Positions 1-5,535 are shown, numbered from the stretch's first letter. The stretch is 8,937 bases of DNA from Acidimicrobiaceae bacterium (GCA_009785715.1 WQVT01000061.1:1-8937); one strand, 5' to 3'. Translations and numbers: made by a program. The notes: a model not told the origin generated them from the sequence alone.

Positions 1-179
1 TCGGCATTGGGATGCTGGCGGATGTCGAGGATGCGGACCACCTCGACCCCGTCGAGCCCGCCGCCGATCTCCCTGACGCCGTCGACGACCAGGCCCAGGT
101 TCGAGAGGGCCTCGGCGAGCTCGGCGACGGGCTGGTCGAACGGGGCGAAGTCACGGAGCCAGGACAGGGGTGCGAGCAC
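1..179 (-). CDS. pheT: Phenylalanyl-tRNA synthetase beta subunit, N-terminal part (cut by window edge)
   Basis: The beta subunit of the cytoplasmic (alpha-beta)2 phenylalanyl-tRNA synthetase, which binds tRNA-Phe and edits mischarged Tyr-tRNA. Only 59 complete codons are visible and the gene runs off the left edge. The peptide opens with APLSWLRDF, the usual PheT N-terminal motif (family form SLSWLKD), continues with an EALSNLGL helix, and reaches VVRILDIRQHPNA, the start of the OB-fold tRNA-binding region where families show HPNAD. The GTG start is well fixed: the pheS TGA lies in the same frame 21 nt upstream, and no other start codon falls between. A GAGGT lies 13 nt before the GTG, a rather long spacing for a ribosome binding site. 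The gene follows pheS by 21 nt, so the two subunits are cotranscribed. Confidence 0.95.
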   Translation of the reverse strand, partial: MLAPLSWLRDFAPFDQPVAELAEALSNLGLVVDGVREIGGGLDGVEVVRILDIRQHPNA

Positions 180-200
180 GGAGTTCCGATCTACCTCTAC

Positions 201-1316
201 TCAGAATTGCCGGAGGAAGCGCAGGTCGTTGTCGAGCAGGGTGCGCATGTCCGCGAGCCCCACCCGCACCTGCGCCAGGCGGTCGATCCCGAAGCCGAAG
301 GCGAAGCCCGAGTACTCCTCGGCGTCGATCCCGACCGCGGCGAACACGGCCGGGTCCACCATTCCGCACCCGCCCAGCTCGATCCAGCCCGAGTGCGAGC
401 AGGTTCGGCAACCCGCGCCTCCGCAGATCGGGCACGTGACCTCGAACTCGGCGGAGGGCTCCGTGAACGGGAAGTAGGAGGGGCGGAGCCTCGAGTGCAC
501 GTCGGGGCCGAAGTACGCAGTCGTGAACGCCTCGATCGTCCCCGCGAGGTCGCCGAAGGTGATCCCCCGGTCGACGACCAGCCCTTCGATCTGGTGGAAC
601 ACCGGGAGGTGCCTCGCGTCCGGGGTGTCGCGGCGGTAGCACCGGCCGGGCGCCACGACGTAGATGGGTGGCTTTTCCGACTCCATGGTCCGCACCTGCA
701 CCGGCGACGTGTGGGTTCGGAGGAGCACGGTCTCGGGGGCGCCGAGGCGGAGATAGAGCGTGTCCCACATCCCACGCGCCGGGTGCGCCGGCGGCATGTT
801 GAGCGCCTCGAAGTTGTACCAGTCGGTCTCCGCCTCGGGGCCCTCGGCCACGCTGAAGCCGAGGCTCACGAAGGTGTCCTCGAGCGCGTCGCGGGTCTGG
901 GTGACGAGGTTGAGGTGACCCCTCCACGGCAGGGCCGGGTCACCTCCCCCAGAGTCCGTGCGCCCCGGTCCGCCCCAACCGGCGCCCAGGCTCATCGCCT
1001 CGGTGAGGTCGAGCCGGTCGGCGGCCAGCGCGTCGGCCCGGGCCCGGGCGTCGAGGTCGGCCCGGCGCGCACCGGCGAGCTCGACCAGGCGTGCCCGCGC
1101 CGCCTGGATGGCCTGGCCGAGGTCCCGGCGATCCTCCGGAGCGAACGTCGACAGCTGCCGCTGAAGGTCCCCCAGGCGGGATCGCCGGCCGAGCAGCGTC
1201 GATTCCAGCTCACGCAGCGTCTCGGCGTCCTCTGCGACCTCGAACGCCCTGGCCGCGCCGGCCTCGAACTCGGCCAGGGTGTCGCGGACGGCACTCTGCG
1301 GGGCGGTGTCGGTCAC
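201..1316 (-). CDS. pheS: Phenylalanyl-tRNA synthetase alpha subunit
   Basis: The catalytic alpha subunit of phenylalanyl-tRNA synthetase, which activates Phe with ATP and charges tRNA-Phe in the cytoplasm. Of 371 residues, about 10-95 are the charged N-terminal helical arm that forms the coiled coil. A Gly-rich linker near 110-125 leads into the class II core. Motif 1 is near HPARGMWDTLY (178-188), motif 2 is CYRRDTPDARHLPVFHQ (226-242), and motif 3 is GFAFGFGIDRLA (337-348). A CPICGGAGCRTC cluster (295-306) precedes GWIELGGCGMV, as in many bacterial PheS. Two starts are possible. GTG at 1316 has GAGGT about 10 nt upstream and gives MTDTA. GTG at 1340 adds eight residues and lies 7 nt after the methyltransferase stop, with only a weak GAAAG. 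I prefer 1316. It sits between the methyltransferase gene and pheT in one operon. Confidence 0.96.
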   Translation of the reverse strand: MTDTAPQSAVRDTLAEFEAGAARAFEVAEDAETLRELESTLLGRRSRLGDLQRQLSTFAPEDRRDLGQAIQAARARLVELAGARRADLDARARADALAADRLDLTEAMSLGAGWGGPGRTDSGGGDPALPWRGHLNLVTQTRDALEDTFVSLGFSVAEGPEAETDWYNFEALNMPPAHPARGMWDTLYLRLGAPETVLLRTHTSPVQVRTMESEKPPIYVVAPGRCYRRDTPDARHLPVFHQIEGLVVDRGITFGDLAGTIEAFTTAYFGPDVHSRLRPSYFPFTEPSAEFEVTCPICGGAGCRTCSHSGWIELGGCGMVDPAVFAAVGIDAEEYSGFAFGFGIDRLAQVRVGLADMRTLLDNDLRFLRQF

Positions 1317-1347
1317 TGGCGGGACAACCTCATGAAGCACAAGTCTT

Positions 1348-2190
1348 TCAGGTCGGTGGGGCGGCCATCGAAGCGATTAGGCGGCGCTGGCGGGCGGCTT
1401 CGAAACACAGCACCGCAGCGGCCATCCCGACGTTCAGCGACTCGGCCCGCCCGGCCATGGGAATCGTGATCGCACCGTCGAGGAACGGGTCGAGCGTTGC
1501 AGGCAACCCGTTGGCCTCGTTGCCGAGCACGAGGGCGGTCGGCCCGCCCAGATCGACGGCGGAGTAGTCCTCGCCGCCGCGGGCGACGGTCGCCAGGCGG
1601 CGCAGCCCGGCCTCGCCCAGAGCCCGGAGCACGTCCTCGGGGGACGGGCCGACCGCCACGGGGACATGGAACAGCGCCCCGGCCGAGGCGCGCACCGTCT
1701 TCGGGTTGTACAGGTCGACCGATCCCGCGGCGAAGACCACCGCGTCCACGCCGGCGGCGTCTGCCGAGCGGAGCACGCTGCCCGCGTTGCCCGGATCCCG
1801 GAGCTCGACCAGGGTGACGACCAGCGCCCCCGGCCCAGCAGAGGGGGCCCCGGCGGCGGCGAGGGCCTCCTCGAGCGTGAGGTCGACCATCGAGACCACG
1901 CCGAGGATCGGCTGTGGAGTGACCGCGTCGGCCACCCGTACCAAGACGCCGGGCTCGAGGTCATAGACCCGGAGACCGGCGTCCAGGCACCTGGCCACCA
2001 GTGGTTCGGGGACCGGGCCGGCTGAGGGGTCCAGGTAGACCGACTCCACCGCTGCCCCGGCGTCGAGCGCCTCGGTGAGGAGCTTCGCTCCCTCGACCAC
2101 GAACGCGCCCTCCGCCAGACGGGCACTGCGACGCGCGAGCAGGCGGCGGACGCGCTGCACGCGCTGGTGGCGGTAGGCCAGCCCGCTCAG
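1348..2190 (-). CDS. SpoU/TrmH-family RNA 2'-O-methyltransferase (TsnR-like)
   Basis: A SPOUT-class methyltransferase that transfers a methyl group from SAM to a ribose 2'-OH, most likely in 23S rRNA; the exact nucleotide cannot be read from sequence. It has an N-terminal substrate-binding domain (EGAFVVEGAKLL) and the trefoil-knot catalytic domain. Motif 1 is LRDPGNAGSVLRSADAAG (about 130-147), motif 2 is ALVLGNEANGL (219-229) and motif 3 is IPMAGRAESLNVGMAAAV (243-260). The key Asn and Arg of motif 1 are present. The first GTG (2160) has no Shine-Dalgarno and would remove the usual first helix. CTG at 2190 has GGGAG with 7 nt spacing and adds LSGLAYRHQR, which matches the family start pattern; I use it with moderate confidence. 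Actinobacteria carry a similar gene, tsnR in M. tuberculosis, between rplT and pheS, so the position is conserved. Thiostrepton resistance should not be assumed. Confidence 0.9.
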   Translation of the reverse strand: MSGLAYRHQRVQRVRRLLARRSARLAEGAFVVEGAKLLTEALDAGAAVESVYLDPSAGPVPEPLVARCLDAGLRVYDLEPGVLVRVADAVTPQPILGVVSMVDLTLEEALAAAGAPSAGPGALVVTLVELRDPGNAGSVLRSADAAGVDAVVFAAGSVDLYNPKTVRASAGALFHVPVAVGPSPEDVLRALGEAGLRRLATVARGGEDYSAVDLGGPTALVLGNEANGLPATLDPFLDGAITIPMAGRAESLNVGMAAAVLCFEAARQRRLIASMAAPPT

Positions 2191-2216
2191 GAGAGCGCTC
2201 CCGCCCCTAGGGAGGC

Positions 2217-2606
2217 TTAGGCGCTCGCCGGCTCGACGGGCTCGCGGGCGGCGTCGAGGGCGTGTTGGGCCACCTGGACGAGGGCGGCGAAAGCCGCGTC
2301 GTCACGCACGGCGAGGTCGGCGAGGATCTTGCGGTCGACCTCTACCTCGGCCAGCCGCAGGCCGGCAATGAAGCGGCTGTAGCTCATGCCGTGGGCGCGG
2401 CACGCAGCGTTGATCCGCTGGATCCACAGCTGGCGGAAGTCGCCCTTGCGCGCCCGGCGGTCGCGAAAGGCGTACTGCAGCGAATGCATGACCTGCTCGT
2501 GCGCCGCACGGTAGGTGCGGCTCTTATTGCCGTAGTAGCCCTGGGCTTGTTCCAGGACGGCACGACGGTGTTTCTTGCTGGAGACGGCACGCTTGACCCG
2601 GGCCAT
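2217..2606 (-). CDS. rplT: 50S ribosomal protein L20
   Basis: L20 binds 23S rRNA early in 50S assembly and, in E. coli and B. subtilis, also represses its own operon by binding the mRNA. The 129-residue protein is slightly longer than usual (about 117-120). It opens MARVKRAVSSKKHRR, contains the family's GYYGNKSRTYRAA and SLQYAFRDRRARKGDFR, and has WIQRINAACRAHGMSYSRF in the globular half. The C-terminal residues DAAREPVEPASA are a short acidic/Ala-rich extension. The ATG at 2606 is preceded by AGGAG at close to ideal spacing; a GTG immediately before it (2609) is an unlikely alternative. It follows rpmI after 63 nt in which I see no strong hairpin. Confidence 0.98.
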   Translation of the reverse strand: MARVKRAVSSKKHRRAVLEQAQGYYGNKSRTYRAAHEQVMHSLQYAFRDRRARKGDFRQLWIQRINAACRAHGMSYSRFIAGLRLAEVEVDRKILADLAVRDDAAFAALVQVAQHALDAAREPVEPASA

Positions 2607-2669
2607 CACTTCTCCTTGATGTAGGTGGTGGGGATTTCGGTGGGTTGGATAGGAACGAGGGCCGCGCGG

Positions 2670-2864
2670 CTAGAGGCCGAGCAGGCGCTTGATCTGTCGC
2701 TCGTCAGCCGAAGAGACCTCGGCCGGGCGGCTGAGCCGGCGGGTCCGGGTGGACGACTTCTTCTCGAGCAGGTGGTTCTTGAAGGCGCGCCGGCGGCGCA
2801 GCTTCCCGCTGCCGGTGACCTTGATGCGCTTGGCTGCGCCTCGGTCCGTCTTCATCTTTGGCAC
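2670..2864 (-). CDS. rpmI: 50S ribosomal protein L35
   Basis: L35 is a small, very basic component of the 50S subunit. The 64 residues are the full family length. They begin MPKMKTDRGAAKRIKVTGSG, followed by KLRRRRAFKNHLLEKKS and a C-terminal KRLLGL. The start is a GTG at 2864 read as fMet, giving the expected MPKMKT terminus. It is preceded by GAGGAG with 6 nt spacing, a strong ribosome binding site. A longer reading frame upstream exists but does not resemble L35. The gene lies 191 nt after infC, and that gap is highly structured. Confidence 0.98.
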   Translation of the reverse strand: MPKMKTDRGAAKRIKVTGSGKLRRRRAFKNHLLEKKSSTRTRRLSRPAEVSSADERQIKRLLGL

Positions 2865-2942
2865 TGCGTTCTCCTCTACGGCGTTCTTCTGTTGGGTGTG
2901 CGGGATCGACGCCTGCGCCCGCTGATCCGCTCCCGGGCGGTG

Positions 2943-2976
2943 AAAAGCGGGTGCCGGGCGCCACACCCGGCGCCCG
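2943..2976 (-). terminator. Terminator-like hairpin with competing hairpin, upstream of rpmI
   Basis: On the transcribed (minus) strand CGGGTG and CACCCG form a 6-bp stem with a 10-nt loop (plus coordinates 2948-2969), followed by C and TTTT (2946-2943). This resembles an intrinsic terminator. The same bases can instead form a perfect 8-bp stem CGGGCGCC/GGCGCCCG with a 6-nt loop (2955-2976). The two pairings share bases and cannot coexist. Whether it attenuates rpmI-rplT transcription is inference, since GC-rich DNA makes chance hairpins. Confidence 0.45.
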
Positions 2977-2982
2977 ATGGGG

Positions 2983-3048
2983 GGCTCCGGAGCCTAGCTG
3001 AGTTCAGGCGCCCGATACCGGGCGGCCGTCGCCCGGAGACTCAGGCTC
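2983..3048 (-). promoter_or_regulatory. Structured RNA element between infC and rpmI
   Basis: The element starts 7 nt after the infC stop. On the minus strand GAGCCTGAGT (3048-3039) pairs with ACTCA plus GGCTC (3003-2999 and 2994-2990), making a 10-bp helix with a 4-nt bulge. It encloses a perfect 7-bp hairpin CCGGGCG/CGCCCGG with a 5-nt loop (3036-3018). The closing GGCTC arm is also half of a perfect 12-nt palindrome GGCTCCGGAGCC (2983-2994), so outer helix and palindrome hairpin are alternatives. In E. coli, L20 represses rpmI through structured sites in and upstream of this position; an equivalent role here is an inference from location. Confidence 0.45.
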
Positions 3049-3055
3049 CCGAGGA

Positions 3056-3814
3056 TCAGGCTCCGGGCTGATTCGGTGTCGGCCCGCTGGCCGCGGCGAC
3101 GGGCTGTTGGCGTGGAGCCGAGCCCACGTCTCCGTTGCCGGATCCGCCACCCGCCGTGCTCGGCGAAGTGGTGGCCGGCGAAGCGGTGGCCGGCGAGCCA
3201 TTCGTCGCCCGCTCGCCGGCCGGAGCGGTCCGTCCGCCCACCTGGCTGCGGTTGGACTGGTTCGCCCCCTTCGCGGACGCCTGCTGGGCCCGGCGGTCCG
3301 GAGCGAGCACCATGATCATGTTCCGGCCGTCGAGCTTCGGCGCCATCTCCACCTTGGCGACATCGCCGACCTGCTCGGCCACCTGGTCGAGGATCTTCTT
3401 GCCGAGCTCCGGATGGCTCATCTCCCGACCCCGGAACATGATCGTGATCTTGACCTTGTGACCCTCTCCCAGGAACCGGCTGACCTGCCGGGTCTTGGTG
3501 TCGAAATCACCGGTGCCGATCTTGGGCCGGTACTTCATCTCCTTGATGCTCGTGCTCGTGGTCTTCCTGCGGGACTCTTTGGCCCGCTGCGCCGTCTCGT
3601 ACTTGAAACGGTTGAAGTCCATGATCCGGGCGACTGGCGGCTTGGCGTCCGCCGCCACCTCGACGAGGTCGAGGTCCAGCTGGCGGGCTATGTTCAGAGC
3701 CTCCTGAATCGGCTTGACCCCGAGTTGATTGCCGTCAGGGTCGATGAGCCGAACCTCGGGAGCCCGGATCCGATCGTTGGTCCGGTGTTCGCTCTGTTCA
3801 GATGCAGGGGCTAT
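3056..3814 (-). CDS. infC: Translation initiation factor IF-3
   Basis: IF-3 binds the 30S subunit, keeps subunits apart and checks start codon-fMet-tRNA pairing. Of 252 residues, the N-domain is about 13-80 (NDRIRAPEVRLIDPDGNQLG, then LDLDLVEVAADAKPPVARIMD) and the C-domain about 87-172 (IKEMKYRPKIGTGDFDTKTR, KVKITIMFRGREMSHPELG, GRNMIMVLAP). About 78 further residues are a Gln/Ser/Ala/Pro/Gly-rich, probably disordered tail with three GSPAT-type repeats; such tails occur in actinobacterial IF-3. No ATG, GTG or TTG lies at the right place. The best start is ATA at 3814, 10 nt after AAGGAG, giving 12 residues before NDRIR. Use of a rare AUN start is well known for infC, where IF-3 discriminates against its own mRNA. 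An in-frame TTG at 3907 exists, but it lies upstream of the Shine-Dalgarno and inside the leader hairpins. infC is the first gene of the operon. Confidence 0.96.
   Translation of the reverse strand: MAPASEQSEHRTNDRIRAPEVRLIDPDGNQLGVKPIQEALNIARQLDLDLVEVAADAKPPVARIMDFNRFKYETAQRAKESRRKTTSTSIKEMKYRPKIGTGDFDTKTRQVSRFLGEGHKVKITIMFRGREMSHPELGKKILDQVAEQVGDVAKVEMAPKLDGRNMIMVLAPDRRAQQASAKGANQSNRSQVGGRTAPAGERATNGSPATASPATTSPSTAGGGSGNGDVGSAPRQQPVAAASGPTPNQPGA
3155..3199 (-). repeat. Three tandem 15-bp units in the infC tail
   Basis: Two nearly identical 15-bp units (3170-3184 and 3185-3199) and a third, diverged one (3155-3169, 11 of 15 matching) lie in frame in infC. They encode GSPAT, ASPAT and TSPST, residues about 206-220 of IF-3. 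Because the unit is a multiple of three, gain or loss of units would change the tail length without a frameshift. Confidence 0.75.
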
Positions 3815-3830
3815 TGCGACATCACTCCTT
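3812..3830 (-). promoter_or_regulatory. infC ribosome binding site and ATA start, with overlapping mini-ORF
   Basis: AAGGAG (3830-3825) is followed 10 nt later by ATA (3814-3812), the likely infC start. Between them an out-of-frame ATG (3822-3820) opens a three-codon frame, Met-Ser-Gln-stop, whose TAG overlaps the ATA as ATAG. The ATG is only 2 nt after AAGGAG, too close for efficient initiation. The ATA therefore seems the real start, with possible coupling or interference from the mini-ORF. Confidence 0.6.
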
Positions 3831-3856
3831 GTGATTGGTGTACCAAACTTCAGGCA

Positions 3857-3899
3857 CAAAAGAAGGCGAGCGTCGAGAAACAACGCCCGCCTCCGGCGG
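3857..3899 (-). terminator. Putative attenuator in the infC leader
   Basis: On the minus strand GGCGGGCGT (3891-3883) pairs with ACGCTCGCC (3873-3865), a 9-bp stem with one G-U pair and a 9-nt loop. It is followed directly by TTCTTTTG (3864-3857), the form of an intrinsic terminator. Upstream, CCGCC-GGA-GGCGG (3899-3887) is a 5-bp hairpin that uses five bases of the terminator stem, so forming it would block the terminator. This order (antiterminator, terminator, then Shine-Dalgarno about 27 nt later) is that of a transcription attenuator. In B. subtilis this operon is controlled by L20-dependent attenuation. No ligand can be assigned here. Confidence 0.5.
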
Positions 3900-3964
3900 T
3901 CGATCAACCCGGGCGCAGCTCTCCCTTCGCCACCTACGAGCAGCTCCGGGTCACTGGCCGGGTG

Positions 3965-3978
3965 GGGGACGGGTCCCC
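3965..3978. repeat. Inverted repeat between divergent infC and DUF1844 genes
   Basis: GGGGAC-GG-GTCCCC is a perfect 6+6 bp inverted repeat with a 2-bp centre. It lies 38 bp upstream of the DUF1844 ATG and about 150 bp upstream of the infC start. It could be an operator for a dimeric regulator or, if transcribed, a small hairpin in the infC leader. Chance is also plausible at this base composition. Confidence 0.35.
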
Positions 3979-4002
3979 GCTTCCCGTATGCAGTTCAGCG
4001 CC

Positions 4003-4008
4003 TAGGGT
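4003..4008 (+). promoter_or_regulatory. Candidate -10 box for a leaderless DUF1844 transcript
   Basis: TAGGGT fits the actinobacterial -10 pattern TANNNT. It ends 8 nt before the ATG at 4017, so transcription would begin at or within about two bases of the start codon. No Shine-Dalgarno precedes the ATG, consistent with a leaderless mRNA. I see no convincing -35 box. An overlapping TACCCT on the opposite strand could serve infC, but has no good -35 partner either. Confidence 0.5.
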
Positions 4009-4016
4009 ATCGGACA

Positions 4017-4439
4017 ATGAGCAGCTTGTGGACCCCGGATGGTGAACGGCCCATCCGCCGGGCGCAACCCGACCCCGAACCCCGCGTTGCGGAAGGGCCG
4101 GAGCGGGAGCCGACCGAGGCGGAGCTGGCGGCCGAGGACAGCGCGCTGGCCGAGGAGATGAAGCATCTCCAGGACGAGCTCGTGGCCGCGCCGGTCGAGG
4201 CCGTCATCGCCAACCACGCCGTCGGGCTCTTCAACCTCGCCGGCCTGCACCTGTCGCAGGATCCCCCGCACCTCGACGAGGCCCGCCTCGCGATCGACGC
4301 GCTCGCCGCCCTGCTCGAAGGCCTGACGGGGCGGCTCGGTCCGGACGAGACGACCCTCCGGGACGGCCTGGCGCAGATGCGGATGGCCTTTGTCCAGATC
4401 AGCGCCGCCCACCGCGAGGGCCCCGCCACCGGCACCTAA
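4017..4439 (+). CDS. DUF1844 domain protein of unknown function
   Basis: A 140-residue cytoplasmic protein. The N-terminal 50 residues are charged and probably disordered (MSSLWTPDGERP, then many Pro/Glu). About residues 52-122 form the helical DUF1844 core: a helix with NHAVGLFNLAGLHLSQDPP, DEARLAIDALAALLEGLTGR, then LRDGLAQMRMAFVQI. The pattern of a short hydrophobic helix, LA.QAIDLLA.L and a closing LR..FV segment is typical of the family, whose function is unknown. There is no signal peptide or membrane segment. The ATG has no Shine-Dalgarno but a -10 box sits just upstream, so the mRNA may be leaderless. From memory, DUF1844 genes neighbour infC in other actinobacteria, suggesting some link to translation, but this is only inference. 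Its TAA interlocks with the TAG of the convergent cold-shock-like gene. Confidence 0.9.
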   Translation: MSSLWTPDGERPIRRAQPDPEPRVAEGPEREPTEAELAAEDSALAEEMKHLQDELVAAPVEAVIANHAVGLFNLAGLHLSQDPPHLDEARLAIDALAALLEGLTGRLGPDETTLRDGLAQMRMAFVQISAAHREGPATGT

Positions 4440-4654
4440 CCCCCGGGGCGCACCGCCGCGGCCTCCCAGGCCCCCCGGCGAGCCGCGACGACCTCGAAGG
4501 TGACGCCGGTCCCGGCATCGATGGTCCGGGTCCCGTCGGCGATCTGTGTGCAGTGGAAGCGCCACCGCCGGCCGTCTTCGGACTCGACGGTGCCGAGGCC
4601 CGCCTCCTCGTCGAACTCCACGACCGTGCCGGTCTCGAAGACGGTTCCTGTCAC
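4436..4654 (-). CDS. Small cold-shock-domain-like protein
   Basis: A 72-residue protein that looks like a single cold-shock/OB-fold domain, probably binding RNA or single-stranded DNA. Beta strands are suggested by GTVVEFDEEAGLGTVESEDG, then RRWRFHCTQI, and a C-terminal TFEVVAARRGAWEAAAVRP. This parallels the cold-shock pattern G.V..F....G.G.I...DG..FFH, with FHC in place of FVH. The aromatic KGFGFI RNP1 motif is not conserved, so it is a divergent member and nucleic-acid binding is uncertain. The GTG start overlaps the hisG stop (GTGA), which points to translational coupling as the last gene of the rib-his operon. Its TAG overlaps the end of the convergent DUF1844 gene by a few bases. Confidence 0.8.
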   Translation of the reverse strand: MTGTVFETGTVVEFDEEAGLGTVESEDGRRWRFHCTQIADGTRTIDAGTGVTFEVVAARRGAWEAAAVRPGG

Positions 4655-5526
4655 GGAACGATCTTGGAGATCGGCAGCTCGATGATGTCCGTCGCCCCGT
4701 GGTCCTTGAGCGCCGGGATCAGCGTGTTGATCGTCTCCTTGGGCACCACCGCCTCGACGGCGTAGCCCTCGTCGCTGAAGAGCTTCGACACGGTCGGCGA
4801 GCGCATCGCCGGCACGAGGGAGATCACCTGGTCCAGGTGCTCCGCGTCCACGTTGAGCTTCACCAGCACCCGGGTCCGAGCGACCAGCGCACCCTGCAAC
4901 AGGGTCAGGATCTGCTCCATCGAGTGGCGCTTGACCTCGTCGGCGTACGCGGCCGGGTTGGCGATGAGCTCCGTATAGCTGACCAGGATGGTGTCGATGA
5001 TCTTCAGCCCGGCCGCCCGCAGCGCCCGACCGGTCTCCGTGAGCTCGACCACGGCGTCCGCGATCTCGGGGATCTTCGCTTCGGTCGCCCCATACGAGAG
5101 CTCGATATCGGCATCGATTCCGTGGCCGTCCATCCAGCGACGGGTCAGTTCCGGGTACTCGGTCGACACCCGCAGGTGCGCCGGGAGGTCGCTGACCTTC
5201 TGCGCCGGGTCGTTCTCCCCGATCGCCAGGACGAGCCGGATCGGCTGGGTGGTGGCCTTCGAGTAATACAGCTGGCCGAGACTGACCACGTCGCTCGAAG
5301 TCTCCTCGATCCAGTCCCGTCCGGTGATCCCGAAGTCGAACAGGCCCTCGGCGACGTACCGGGGAATTTCCTGCGGCCGGAGGATGCGCACTTCGTCGAT
5401 CCGGGGATCCCTGATCGTCGCCCGGTACTCGACGTCCGAGCTACGCACCACTCCCAGGTCCGCCGCGTCGAACAACTCCATGGTGGCCCGCTCGAGCGAG
5501 CCCTTCGGTAGAACCAGGCGAAGCAC
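4651..5526 (-). CDS. hisG: ATP phosphoribosyltransferase, long form
   Basis: Catalyses the first step of histidine synthesis: ATP + PRPP to phosphoribosyl-ATP + diphosphate. The 291 residues fit the long, HisZ-independent form. The catalytic domains open MLRLVLPKGSLERATMELF, followed by GLFDFGITGRDWIEE (61-75) and YGATEAKIPEIADAVVELTE (145-164). The C-terminal ACT-like domain (about 215-291) carries AMRSPTVSKL (240-249) and AVVPKETINTLIPALKDHGA and normally mediates histidine feedback inhibition. The GTG start at 5526 lies 9 nt after the ribH stop, with AGGG upstream. The gene ends in a GTGA overlap with the cold-shock-like gene. hisE, often next to hisG in actinobacteria, is absent here; hisG instead rides at the end of the riboflavin operon. 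Confidence 0.97.
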   Translation of the reverse strand: MLRLVLPKGSLERATMELFDAADLGVVRSSDVEYRATIRDPRIDEVRILRPQEIPRYVAEGLFDFGITGRDWIEETSSDVVSLGQLYYSKATTQPIRLVLAIGENDPAQKVSDLPAHLRVSTEYPELTRRWMDGHGIDADIELSYGATEAKIPEIADAVVELTETGRALRAAGLKIIDTILVSYTELIANPAAYADEVKRHSMEQILTLLQGALVARTRVLVKLNVDAEHLDQVISLVPAMRSPTVSKLFSDEGYAVEAVVPKETINTLIPALKDHGATDIIELPISKIVP

Positions 5527-5535
5527 GACGAGACC

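Noticed and set aside
1317..1347. T-box or other leader upstream of pheS.
   Set aside because: Only 31 nt (or 7 nt with the upstream start) separate pheS from the methyltransferase gene, too short for a T-box.
12..1469. Plus-strand open frame of 485 codons opposite pheS and the end of the methyltransferase gene.
   Set aside because: Arg/Gly/Val-rich composition with no recognisable domain; it is the antisense shadow of well-identified genes in GC-rich DNA.
2607..2669. Regulatory structure between rpmI and rplT.
   Set aside because: The 63-nt gap has a good ribosome binding site for rplT, but I found no convincing hairpin.
3104..4045. Plus-strand open frame across infC and its leader.
   Set aside because: It lies antisense to IF-3 and ends inside the DUF1844 gene in another frame; composition is that of a shadow frame.
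4436..4460. Bidirectional terminator between the convergent DUF1844 and cold-shock-like genes.
   Set aside because: The genes overlap at their stops; CCCCGGGG nearby is a short palindrome without a loop or T-run.
4546..5511. Plus-strand open frame of 321 codons opposite hisG.
   Set aside because: Antisense shadow of a complete HisG; the peptide is low-complexity Arg/Gly/Asp-rich without motifs.
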